Positions 1-7,661 of a stretch of DNA of 54,340 nt are shown one piece after another. Position 1 is the first letter of the stretch; each line of letters begins with the position of its first letter. The notes beneath the pieces are model-generated. The model was not told the DNA's origin. It saw nothing but the letters and a program-made list of their open reading frames with translations, and did not search any database. A program made the position numbers and the translations under genes. This DNA is from an uncultured Clostridium sp. (lineage in GTDB: Bacteria > Bacillota > Clostridia > TANB77 > CAG-508), in assembly GCA_947064765.1 (NCBI GenBank), contig CAMSWH010000008.1, positions 1-54,340 on the forward strand, in the 5' to 3' direction.

Positions 1-45
1 ACACGAGTCCAAACACTCTTTCCCTACACGACGCTCTTCCGATCT
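1..45. other. Synthetic Illumina adapter (left end)
   Basis: The first 45 bases contain the standard Illumina read-1 adapter, ending in GCTCTTCCGATCT, preceded by a short index-like tail. The same sequence is present inverted at the right end. It is library-derived and not genomic; real sequence begins at about 46. Confidence 0.97.
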
Positions 46-741
46 ATAGAAGATGTTAAAGATGAATTAGATGAATTAGAATTAAAATATGAAATAAAAG
101 AAGAAACAAGTGAAACAGTAGAAGCTGGAATAGTAATTGATGTTGATCCAGAAGCAGGGGAAGAAATTACAGCTACAACAATTGTAAATGTAACAGTAAG
201 TAAAGGAAGTGCATATAAAGATGTTGTAGTACCAAATACTGTAGGAGATTCAGAAGAAAAAGCATATCAAACATTAAGTGCTTTAGGATTAGTAGTAAAT
301 ATAACTTATGAAGAAGATGCATCAAAATCTGATAGAGTAGTTATTTCTCAAAATCCAACAAATAAAACAATAAAAGAAGGAGGATCTGTAAATATTGTTG
401 TAAATAAACAACCTACAAGATCAACACTAACAGTAAATGTAAATTTAAAATCATTAATGAATTACACAGAGCCAAAACCAGTTACAGAACAAAAGACAGA
501 CGAATTTGGTAATACAGTTCAAAATACAACAGTACCAGAAGTTGAAAAAGCAACTGTTGTAATTGAAGTTGGAGAAGACATAATATTAAGTAATAGTTAT
601 AACATGACTAAAACAGATATTTCTCAAACTTGGACAGCATCTGGAGTAAAAGAGGTAAAAGTAAAAGTAAATGGTGTAACTAAATTTACTCAAACAGTTG
701 ATTTCAAAAAAGGTGATCAAACAATAAATGTAGATAAATAA
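46..741 (+). CDS. prkC: PASTA-domain Ser/Thr protein kinase, C-terminal fragment (PrkC/Stk type)
   Basis: The reading frame is open from the adapter junction to the TAA at 739-741 and gives 231 residues of the extracellular end of a membrane Ser/Thr kinase. The end of one PASTA repeat is visible at residues 1-55 (DVDPEAGEEI) and a complete one at about 60-121 (VVVPNTVGDSEEKAY, then SQNPTNKTIKEGG). A beta-rich tail of about 110 residues follows. PASTA domains bind uncrosslinked peptidoglycan and muropeptides, and the kinase links cell-wall state to growth control. The kinase and membrane segments lie outside the window. The next gene is rpe, matching the common Firmicutes order prpC-prkC-rsgA-rpe, but rsgA is absent between them. 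The identification as a kinase rests on PASTA repeats plus context, so another PASTA protein remains possible. Confidence 0.8.
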   Translation: MEDVKDELDELELKYEIKEETSETVEAGIVIDVDPEAGEEITATTIVNVTVSKGSAYKDVVVPNTVGDSEEKAYQTLSALGLVVNITYEEDASKSDRVVISQNPTNKTIKEGGSVNIVVNKQPTRSTLTVNVNLKSLMNYTEPKPVTEQKTDEFGNTVQNTTVPEVEKATVVIEVGEDIILSNSYNMTKTDISQTWTASGVKEVKVKVNGVTKFTQTVDFKKGDQTINVDK

Positions 742-752
742 ACAAAAACATG

Positions 753-785
753 GAGGCATGATAAAAAAGAATAAAATCATGCCTC
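753..785 (+). terminator. Perfect hairpin between prkC and rpe
   Basis: GAGGCATGAT at 753-762 pairs perfectly with ATCATGCCTC at 776-785 around a 13-nt A-rich loop, 12 nt after the prkC stop. The T-tract that follows is weak (ATATTTTG), so this may be a partial terminator or an mRNA processing/stability element. It contains an ATG at 758 in frame with rpe, which makes that ATG an unlikely start. Confidence 0.45.
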
Positions 786-808
786 ATATTTTGAGAATAG
801 GAGATAAA

Positions 809-1468
809 ATGGTAGAAGTTTCAGCGTCATTATTAAGTTTAGAAAAAGAAAATGCAATTAGAACGTTATATAATTTGGAAGTAGCAAAAATAGATTATTT
901 TCACATAGATGTTATGGACGGAAAATTTGTTGAAAAGAATACAACAGAAATAATGAAAGATTATGCATTAACAATTTCTCATATATCAAATTTAGGACTA
1001 GATGTGCATTTAATGGTTGAAGATATTGAAGAATTTATAGATGAATATTCAATGTTAGAACCTAAAATTATAACATTTCATATAGAAGCAGTAAAAGATG
1101 AAGGAAGAGTAAAAAATATTATAGATGAAATTAAAAATTGTGGTTCAAAAGTTGGAATTGCAATAAATCCAGCTACAAGTATAGATGAAATAAAAGAGTA
1201 TTTAAAGTATATACATATGGTTTTAATAATGACTGCAAATCCAGGAAAAGGTAAACAGAAATTAATGCCAGAAACATTAGAAAAAGTAAAAGAATTAAAA
1301 GAATATGTATGTGAAAATAATTTAGATATAGACATAGAAGTAGACTGTGGAATAAATGATGTAACTGCAAAAGAAGCTATTAAAGCAGGTGCAAATATGT
1401 TAGCTGTAGGAAGTTATTTAACATCATCTGAAAATATTGCTGAAGCTGTAAATAGTTTGAGAGATTAA
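809..1468 (+). CDS. rpe: Ribulose-phosphate 3-epimerase
   Basis: This cytoplasmic TIM-barrel enzyme interconverts ribulose 5-phosphate and xylulose 5-phosphate in the pentose phosphate pathway. The N-terminal strand MVEVSASLLS, the metal-binding motif HIDVMDG, DVHLMVED and a late VDCGIN strand are all visible. The 219-residue length from this start fits the family. The start at 809 is chosen because AGGAG at 798-802 precedes it at normal spacing and the protein then begins as relatives do; an in-frame ATG at 758 lies inside a hairpin. Two spots deviate from the usual consensus: the phosphate-loop motif reads ANPGKGKQ instead of the typical VNPGFGGQ, and VDGGI is VDCGI. A divergent epimerase with altered substrate handling is therefore possible, although the family assignment is secure. 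Confidence 0.88.
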   Translation: MVEVSASLLSLEKENAIRTLYNLEVAKIDYFHIDVMDGKFVEKNTTEIMKDYALTISHISNLGLDVHLMVEDIEEFIDEYSMLEPKIITFHIEAVKDEGRVKNIIDEIKNCGSKVGIAINPATSIDEIKEYLKYIHMVLIMTANPGKGKQKLMPETLEKVKELKEYVCENNLDIDIEVDCGINDVTAKEAIKAGANMLAVGSYLTSSENIAEAVNSLRD

Positions 1469-1606
1469 TAAATATTATATAAATTACTAATTAAAAATAT
1501 TTTTATATTATAGTAGAAAAATATAAATTATTCAGCAATTTTACAATTGAATAGACTTTATTGTTTTAATTTTAAATAAAAATTATATATTTTAGGAGGA
1601 AAGAGA

Positions 1607-2815
1607 ATGAAAAAGAAAGGAATAGCAAAATTTTTAATTATGTTAGTATTGATATTATTAGTATCAAATACTGTATTTGCTACAGAGGTAAATGACAGTA
1701 AAATTCAACCAAGAGATTTAAATAGTGAGTCAGAAGTTTTAGATGGGACAACTGATGAAATTAGTGAAGATGGTGTAATGCCTATATCAGATAATGTAGT
1801 ACCAGATGGAGTGTCTTATGTAGAAAATGAAATGGAATATATTGAAGATGATGTGTATTTGTGTGAACAAGATATAGTATATGATAAATTAGTAGATGGA
1901 AATGTATATGTAATTGGTAAAAATATTACTATATCTTCACTTGCAATAACAGGAAATTTATTTGTATGTGGGGAGAATGTAACAATAAATGCTAATGTAT
2001 CAGGTTCTATATATGCATGTGGAAATATTGTAGAGATTAATTCAGGAGCGAATGATGTATATGTAGCAGGAAATAAAGTTACATTTGGTGAGAATTCATA
2101 TACTTATAGAGATATAAGAGTTGCATCAGAAACATGTGAATTTAATGGATATTCATATCGTAATTTTTATTCAACATCAAGTAAAACTAATATAAATAAT
2201 AGTGCAACAGGAGGTGTAGCAGAAAAAATTTATTATTCTGGAGAAATAAATGTACAAAATCCTGATAATATTGGTGAAATGATAGAAATAAAACTTCCAG
2301 AAAAATACGAAAATACATCAGATACATTTTCAAATGTAATAAGCATTTTTTCAAAAGCTTTTACTGCAATAGTAATAATTTTAGTATGGTCAAATATTAC
2401 AAAAAATAAAGAAAATAATGAAAAAGAAAATTATTTTATAGATATTTTAGTAGGATTAGGGGTAACAATTTTAGTACCAATAATAGCAATTGTTTTAATA
2501 ATTACTTTAGTAGGATTACCAATAGGATTTTTAATTATAGCATTATATGTTATAGCACTTTGCATTAGTATACCAATAGCAGCATTAAAAATTTCAAGAA
2601 TAATATTAAAATTAACTCAAAAATCATGTTCAAATGTAATGAAATTTGTTTTAGCACTTGCAGTATATCTTGTGATAGAATTAATAAGATTTATACCAGT
2701 AGTAGGTGGAGTAATTAGATTTATAATTATTGCTTATGGATTTAAAGTTATTTTAAGTACAATATTTTCTAAAAAAGAAAATATTGTAAAACAAGAACAA
2801 GAAGTTATTTCTTAA
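1607..2815 (+). CDS. Secreted/membrane protein with bactofilin-like beta-helix and C-terminal membrane domain
   Basis: The 402-residue product begins with a signal peptide (about 1-26, ending NTVFA). After an acidic linker comes a region (about 85-200) of short repeated strands alternating valine, isoleucine and glycine (NVYVIGKNITI, GNLFVCGENVTI, GSIYACGNIVEI), the pattern of a polymer-forming bactofilin-like beta-helix. From about residue 240 several hydrophobic segments form a membrane domain, with LPIGFLIIALYVIALCISI as one clear helix. The ATG follows a good AGGAGG site at 1595-1600. Proteins of this architecture are common in Firmicutes but their role is not established; an external scaffolding function anchored in the membrane is an inference. 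It stands alone between rpe and nth. Confidence 0.65.
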   Translation: MKKKGIAKFLIMLVLILLVSNTVFATEVNDSKIQPRDLNSESEVLDGTTDEISEDGVMPISDNVVPDGVSYVENEMEYIEDDVYLCEQDIVYDKLVDGNVYVIGKNITISSLAITGNLFVCGENVTINANVSGSIYACGNIVEINSGANDVYVAGNKVTFGENSYTYRDIRVASETCEFNGYSYRNFYSTSSKTNINNSATGGVAEKIYYSGEINVQNPDNIGEMIEIKLPEKYENTSDTFSNVISIFSKAFTAIVIILVWSNITKNKENNEKENYFIDILVGLGVTILVPIIAIVLIITLVGLPIGFLIIALYVIALCISIPIAALKISRIILKLTQKSCSNVMKFVLALAVYLVIELIRFIPVVGGVIRFIIIAYGFKVILSTIFSKKENIVKQEQEVIS

Positions 2816-2902
2816 GTAATTGGATATAATTTGGAAAAATAATAAAGTTTTTCATGATTATAGGAGCCTTTGAAGCAAAGCGAGAAGGGAATGTGTTTTA
2901 AA

Positions 2903-3544
2903 ATGAAGAAAAAAGATGAAGCAATAGAAATAATAAAAATTTTAAAAGAATTTTATCCTGATGCAACATGCAGTTTAGATTTTACAACTCCATTTGAAAT
3001 GATGATTGCTGTAATGCTTTCTGCACAATGTACAGATGAAAGAGTAAATAAAACAACACCTAAACTTTTTTCAAAATATAATATACCAGAAAAATTAGCA
3101 GAAATTGATATAAAAGAATTAGAGGAAATAATACATCCTTGTGGATTTTATAAAAATAAAGCCAAAAATATAAAAGCATGTAGTCAAAAATTAATAGAAG
3201 AATATAAGGGAATTGTTCCAGAAGATATGGAAAAATTGCAAAGTCTACCAGGAGTTGGGAGAAAAAGTGCTAATGTAATTATGTTAGAAGCATTTCATAA
3301 TCCACAAGGAATAGCTGTTGACACACATGCAAAAAGAATTTCAAATAAAATGGGCTTTTCTAAACAGACAGAGCCAGAAAAAATAGAACAAGATTTATTA
3401 AAACAAATACCAAAAGAGTACTATTATGATGTAAATCATTTATTTGTATGGCATGGAAGAAATATTTGTATAGCAAGAAATCCAAAATGTAGCGATTGTC
3501 CAGTAAAAAAATATTGTAAAGAATATACAAAGAATAATAGATAA
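2903..3544 (+). CDS. nth: Endonuclease III
   Basis: This DNA glycosylase/AP lyase removes oxidised pyrimidines in base excision repair. The helix-hairpin-helix LPGVGRKSANV carries the catalytic lysine, and VDTHAKR carries the catalytic aspartate. The C-terminal four-cysteine cluster CIARNPKCSDCPVKKYC has the family C-X6-C-X2-C-X5-C spacing for a 4Fe-4S cluster. The start at 2903 gives 213 residues and the usual MKKKDEAIEIIKIL beginning. In-frame alternatives are ATG 2891 and TTG 2870. The GGAG at 2863-2866 is too close to the TTG, and a GAAGGG lies just before 2891, so the exact start is uncertain by 4-11 codons. Function is confident. Confidence 0.93.
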   Translation: MKKKDEAIEIIKILKEFYPDATCSLDFTTPFEMMIAVMLSAQCTDERVNKTTPKLFSKYNIPEKLAEIDIKELEEIIHPCGFYKNKAKNIKACSQKLIEEYKGIVPEDMEKLQSLPGVGRKSANVIMLEAFHNPQGIAVDTHAKRISNKMGFSKQTEPEKIEQDLLKQIPKEYYYDVNHLFVWHGRNICIARNPKCSDCPVKKYCKEYTKNNR

Positions 3545-3634
3545 ATTTTAATAAAATTTGTAAAGAACATGGATAAGCATAAGATAAAATTTTAATATAA
3601 AAAATTTTAGTAAAATATTTATGGAGGAAATGTA

Positions 3635-4627
3635 ATGAACTTTATAGATACAATAAAACAAAGAGCAAAAAATAATATTAAAAAAATTGTATTACCAGAA
3701 GCAAGTGATATAAGAACAATTGAAGCAGCAGCTACTGCTTTAAAAGAAGAATATGCTGATATAATTTTAGTAGGAAATGAAGAAAATATAAAAAAAATGG
3801 CAAATGATAAGGGATTAGATATTTCAAAAGCAACAATTATAGATCCTTTAAAATCAGAAAAAAGCAAAATATATGCAGAAAAATTATATGAACTTAGAAA
3901 AGAAAAAGGTATGACACTAGAAAAAGCAGAAGAACTAGTAAAAGATGAAGTGTATTTTGGAATGATGATGGTAAAATTAGAAGAAGCAGATGGACTTGTT
4001 TCTGGAGCTATTCATTCAACATCAGATACTTTAAGACCAGCACTTCAAATTTTAAAAACAGCTCCAGAAACAAAATTAGTATCAGCTTTCTTTCTAATGG
4101 TAGTACCAAATTGTGAATATGGAGAAGATGGAGTATTTGTTTTTGGAGATTGCGGATTAAATCAAAATCCAACAGCAGAGGAACTTGTAGAGATAGCAAA
4201 ATCTTCAAGTAAAAGCTTTGAACAATTAGTAGGAAAAGAATCAAAAGTAGCAATGCTTTCTTATTCTACAATGGGAAGTGCAAAATCAGAATTAACTCAA
4301 AAAGTTATAGATGCAACTAACATGATAAAAGAAAAGTATCCAGAAATGAAAGTGGATGGAGAATTACAATTAGATGCAGCAATAGTTCCAGAAGTTGCAA
4401 AAAGCAAAGCACCAAATAGTAGTGTTGCAGGAGATGCTAATACATTAATATTCCCAGATCTAAATGCTGGAAATATAGGATATAAATTAACTCAAAGATT
4501 AGGAAAAGCAGAAGCTTATGGACCACTTTGCCAAGGAATTGCAAGACCAGTAAATGATTTATCAAGAGGATGCTCTAGTGAAGATATTGCAGGAGTTATT
4601 GCTATTACTGCAGTCCAAGCTCAATAA
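3635..4627 (+). CDS. pta: Phosphate acetyltransferase
   Basis: The enzyme converts acetyl-CoA and phosphate to acetyl phosphate, the first half of the acetate/ATP pathway completed by acetate kinase, whose genes follow. The 330-residue product matches the short Firmicutes form without the N-terminal DRTGG extension. Motifs include LPEASDIRTIEAA at the N-terminus, SGAIHSTSDTLRPALQI, the central SYSTMGSAKS and the C-terminal GDANTLIFPDLNAGNIGYK. A GGAGG at 3623-3627 precedes the ATG at normal spacing. No terminator with a T-run follows directly; 193 bp with two hairpins separate it from the first ackA. Confidence 0.95.
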   Translation: MNFIDTIKQRAKNNIKKIVLPEASDIRTIEAAATALKEEYADIILVGNEENIKKMANDKGLDISKATIIDPLKSEKSKIYAEKLYELRKEKGMTLEKAEELVKDEVYFGMMMVKLEEADGLVSGAIHSTSDTLRPALQILKTAPETKLVSAFFLMVVPNCEYGEDGVFVFGDCGLNQNPTAEELVEIAKSSSKSFEQLVGKESKVAMLSYSTMGSAKSELTQKVIDATNMIKEKYPEMKVDGELQLDAAIVPEVAKSKAPNSSVAGDANTLIFPDLNAGNIGYKLTQRLGKAEAYGPLCQGIARPVNDLSRGCSSEDIAGVIAITAVQAQ

Positions 4628-4820
4628 AAATTAATTGATAGTTTTGCGTATTACGTCGCTAAAGTTATCGAAAAATTAAATCACGTATAACTTGTACGCT
4701 AATTAATTTTTCTCAAACTTTGCCTAGTGATACTTGCTCTAAATTAATTTTTAAAATAAATACAATTTAGATTAATACTTAATTTTTATGAAAAATCACG
4801 TATAAGAAAGGAAATTTAAA
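4628..4820. other. Structured pta-ackA intergenic region
   Basis: This 193 bp gap holds two consecutive imperfect hairpins. GATAGTTTTGCG at 4638-4649 pairs with CGCTAAAGTTATC at 4658-4670 (12 pairs, some G-U, one bulge). AAAAATTA at 4671-4678 pairs with TTAATTTTT near 4703-4711. A 13-base direct repeat, AAATCACGTATAA, occurs at 4678-4690 and again at 4793-4805, immediately before the ackA ribosome binding site. The first part could act as a terminator or attenuator. The direct repeat could be a duplicated regulatory box or an insertion footprint. No gene is visible. Confidence 0.45.
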
Positions 4821-6017
4821 ATGAAAATATTAGTAGTAAACTGTGGAAGTTCATCATTAAAATATCAATTAATAGATATGGATGGAGAAAAACTTTTAGC
4901 AAAAGGAAATTTTGAAAGAATAGGAGAACAAGAAGCTTTTGTTACTCATAAAGTTAATGGAGAAAAATATGTTATAAAAGTTCCTGTAATGAATCATGAA
5001 GAAGCTTTAAAAATAGTATTAGAACAATTAGTTCATAATGATTATGGGGTAATAAAAGATTTATCAGAAATATCAGCAGTAGGACATAGATTATGCCATG
5101 GTGGGGAAAAATTTAGTGAATCGGTTAAAATAGATGAAGATGTAATCTCAAAATATGATTCTTGCTCACCACTTGCACCACTTCACAATCCAGCAACAAT
5201 ACGTGGAATAAGAGCTTGTCAAAAAGCTATGCCAGGAGTTCCTATGGTTGGTGTATTTGATACAGCTTTCCATCAAACAATTCCACAAGAAAATTATTTG
5301 TATCCAATTCCTTATGAGTATTATGAAAAATATGGAATAAGAAAATATGGTTTTCATGGTACATCTCATCAGTATGTATCAAAATTATGTGCAAAATTAA
5401 TGGGTAAACCTATAGAAGAATTAAAAATAGTTACATGTCATATAGGCCAAGGTGCATCAATATGTGCTATAGATGGTGGAAAATCTATTGAAACATCAAT
5501 GGGACTTTCTCCTTTAAGTGGAATTGCAATGGTTACACGTTGTGGAGATTTAGATCCTGCTGTTGTAACAGAAATAATGGATAGAGAAAATTTAACTACT
5601 AAAGAAGTAACTACTGTATTAAATAAAAAATCAGGATTATATGGTATAACAGGATTAAATCCAGATTTTAGAGAAATAGAACTTGCTTCATATGAAGATG
5701 ATAAGCCAAAAGCAAAAGTTGCAATAGAATTATTTACAAAAATTATTGCTCAATTTGTTGCAAAATATGCAGTATCATTAAAAGGGATAGATGCGGTTGT
5801 ATTTACAGGTGGTATAGGAGAAAATCAAATAAATATTAGAAAGAAAATTTGTGAAAATTTAGAATGGATGGGATTAAAATTAGATTTAGAGAGAAATAAT
5901 GTAAGAAGTGAAGAAACGAAGATTTCAGCAGATGATTCTAAGATTTCAGCGTTTGTAATTCCAACAGATGAAGAAATGGTTATAGCAAGAGATACAAAAA
6001 GAATTGTAGAAGGATAG
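4821..6017 (+). CDS. ackA: Acetate kinase, copy 1
   Basis: The enzyme makes ATP and acetate from acetyl phosphate and ADP. All hallmark residues of the family are present: N7 in VNCGSSSLK, R in GHRLCHGG, D in VFDTAFHQT, H in YGFHGTSH, R in TRCGDLDP, the nucleotide loop FTGGIGEN and E in PTDEEMVIA. The length of 398 matches. It lies just downstream of pta, its usual partner. It is the most different of the three tandem kinases here: it has LSPLSGIAM where the other copies have LTPLAGVPM or LTPLAGIPM, and SGLYGITGLN where they have SGAWGVSGVS. As the copy next to pta with a standard active site it is the best candidate for the housekeeping acetate kinase. Confidence 0.95.
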   Translation: MKILVVNCGSSSLKYQLIDMDGEKLLAKGNFERIGEQEAFVTHKVNGEKYVIKVPVMNHEEALKIVLEQLVHNDYGVIKDLSEISAVGHRLCHGGEKFSESVKIDEDVISKYDSCSPLAPLHNPATIRGIRACQKAMPGVPMVGVFDTAFHQTIPQENYLYPIPYEYYEKYGIRKYGFHGTSHQYVSKLCAKLMGKPIEELKIVTCHIGQGASICAIDGGKSIETSMGLSPLSGIAMVTRCGDLDPAVVTEIMDRENLTTKEVTTVLNKKSGLYGITGLNPDFREIELASYEDDKPKAKVAIELFTKIIAQFVAKYAVSLKGIDAVVFTGGIGENQINIRKKICENLEWMGLKLDLERNNVRSEETKISADDSKISAFVIPTDEEMVIARDTKRIVEG

Positions 6018-6024
6018 AGTAGAA

Positions 6025-6050
6025 GGCACGTTTTGCGTGCCTATTTTTTT
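6025..6050 (+). terminator. Rho-independent terminator after ackA copy 1
   Basis: GGCACG at 6025-6030 pairs with CGTGCC at 6036-6041 around TTTTG, followed by a run of seven T at 6044-6050. It lies 7 nt after the stop codon. Confidence 0.9.
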
Positions 6051-6127
6051 ACATAAAGATTACACAAAATACATTTATTAGATTTTTTCTAATTATATAT
6101 TTTTTTAAAATAAAGGAGGAAAATGTA

Positions 6128-7315
6128 ATGAAAATATTAGTTCTAAATTGTGGCAGTTCTTCTTTAAAATGTCAATTAATAGATATGGAAAAGCAAGAAA
6201 GAATAATGAAAGGTCATTATGATAGAATTGGTGGTGCAAGATCTTCATTACGTTTTAATGTAAGAGGAAATAAAACAGTTATTGAACATCCTGCAAGAGA
6301 TTTTAATGAAGCTATAGCAGAAATATTAAATTTATTAGTAAGTGAAGAATATAATGTTATAAATAGTTTGGATGAAATAGTAGCTGTAGGACATAGAATA
6401 GTTCATGGTGGAGAAAAGTTTAAAAACTCTGTATTAATAGATGATGAAGTCATAAAAGCAATTGAAGATTGTGTAACTTTAGCTCCATTACATAATCCAG
6501 CAGGTCTTGCAGGAATAGAAGCTTGTCAAAAATTACTTTCGAACAAACCAATGGTAGCAGTATTTGATACAGCTTTTCATCAAACAATACCAGAGAAAGC
6601 TTTTATTTATCAATTACCATATAAATATTATGAGGATTATAGAATAAGAAAATATGGTTTTCATGGAATATCACATAGATATGTGGCAGGACGAATTGAA
6701 GAAATAACTGGAAGAAAAGATTTAAAAGTAATAAATTGTCATTTGGGACAAGGCGCATCTTTATGTGCAATAGATTCAGGGATTTCTGTAGACACAACTA
6801 TGGGACTTACACCACTTGCTGGAGTTCCAATGGGAACAAGATGTGGAGATGTTGATCCATCAATAATACCAACAGTTATGAAATTATATGATATAAAACC
6901 AGATGAAATGCTAAGAATAATGAATAAAGAATCGGGAGCTTGGGGAGTATCTGGTGTTTCAACTGATTTTAGAGATATTGAGAGAATGGCAATTGAAGGT
7001 GATGAAAGGTCTATATTAGCATTAGAAAGTAGAGCATATATAATAGCACAATATATAGCAAAGTTTATTGTTACATTAAATGGTGTAGATTATATAACTT
7101 TTGCAGGTGGAATTGGAGAAAATGGATTTGAAGAAAGAGAAAGAATTTGCAAATATTTAGAATTTTTTGGGGTAAAATTAGATAAAGAAAGAAACAAAAT
7201 AAGGGGCGAAGAAGCAGAAATTAGCAGTGATGATTCAAAAATTAAATTATATATTGTTCCAACAAATGAAGAACTTATAATAGCAAAAGACACATATGAA
7301 TTAACAAGAAATTAA
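6128..7315 (+). CDS. ackA: Acetate kinase family protein, copy 2
   Basis: The 395-residue paralog keeps every catalytic motif of acetate kinase: LNCGSSSLK, GHRIVHGGE, VFDTAFHQT, YGFHGISHRY, LTPLAGVPMGTRCGD, FAGGIGEN and PTNEELIIAKDT. It sits between two terminators with its own AGGAGG at 6114-6119, so it is probably a separate transcription unit rather than a simple operon member. It resembles copy 3 more than copy 1 (shared SGAWGVSGVS and ICKYLE-FGVKLD stretches). Copies 2 and 3 therefore probably arose from a later duplication. Whether it uses acetate, propionate or another short acid cannot be told from the sequence. Confidence 0.9.
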   Translation: MKILVLNCGSSSLKCQLIDMEKQERIMKGHYDRIGGARSSLRFNVRGNKTVIEHPARDFNEAIAEILNLLVSEEYNVINSLDEIVAVGHRIVHGGEKFKNSVLIDDEVIKAIEDCVTLAPLHNPAGLAGIEACQKLLSNKPMVAVFDTAFHQTIPEKAFIYQLPYKYYEDYRIRKYGFHGISHRYVAGRIEEITGRKDLKVINCHLGQGASLCAIDSGISVDTTMGLTPLAGVPMGTRCGDVDPSIIPTVMKLYDIKPDEMLRIMNKESGAWGVSGVSTDFRDIERMAIEGDERSILALESRAYIIAQYIAKFIVTLNGVDYITFAGGIGENGFEERERICKYLEFFGVKLDKERNKIRGEEAEISSDDSKIKLYIVPTNEELIIAKDTYELTRN

Positions 7316-7319
7316 TTCT

Positions 7320-7349
7320 AAAGTACTACTTTTATAGAAGTAGTACTTT
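7320..7349 (+). terminator. Terminator-like hairpin after ackA copy 2
   Basis: AAAGTACTACTT at 7320-7331 pairs perfectly (12 bp) with AAGTAGTACTTT at 7338-7349 around a 6-nt loop, directly after the stop codon. The tail (ATTATATTATAG) is U-rich but interrupted and merges with the dispersed repeat that begins at 7351. Confidence 0.7.
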
Positions 7350-7350
7350 A

Positions 7351-7460
7351 TTATATTATAGTAAATTGCTCAGTAATTCTATAATATAAAGCTTTCGGCT
7401 AATTTTGCACACAATTTTATTTTGTAAAATTGGCGCACGAACAAATACGTAGACAATTCA
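7351..7460 (+). repeat. Dispersed palindromic intergenic repeat, copy 1 (shortened)
   Basis: The copy starts with the inverted repeat TTATATTATAG (7351-7361) / CTATAATATAA (7379-7389), whose loop contains TTGCTC. AGCTTTCGGC and a TTTGCACA-like stretch follow. The end, GCGCACGAACAAATACG, matches GCGCATTGAACAAAGACG of copy 2 with an internal deletion. The remaining 200 bp up to the next ackA are AT-rich, with no gene or clear signal visible. Confidence 0.6.
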
Positions 7461-7661
7461 GTAAGGTTTTATTTTTTTTCATATTAGATATTGTCCACTT
7501 TTGTTCAATATGAAAGTGCTTTGAATTCTCATATTAAATAAAGTACTTAGTAACATTTGTATTAGAAGAACAGATAAAAAACTTTAGTTTTGCTATTGTT
7601 AAGTGATTAAATTAATGTTAAAATTGGTATGAAAATATAAAACCTAGAAAGGAAATAATTT

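Noticed and set aside
758..808. Start of rpe at 758
   Set aside because: That ATG lies inside a perfect hairpin and lacks a ribosome binding site, whereas 809 has AGGAG and the conserved N-terminus.
2870..2890. GAAGCAAAGCGAG before nth as another copy of the dispersed repeat
   Set aside because: Only about 10 bases match the repeat body (GAAGCAAAGC), with no palindrome or terminal hairpin nearby.
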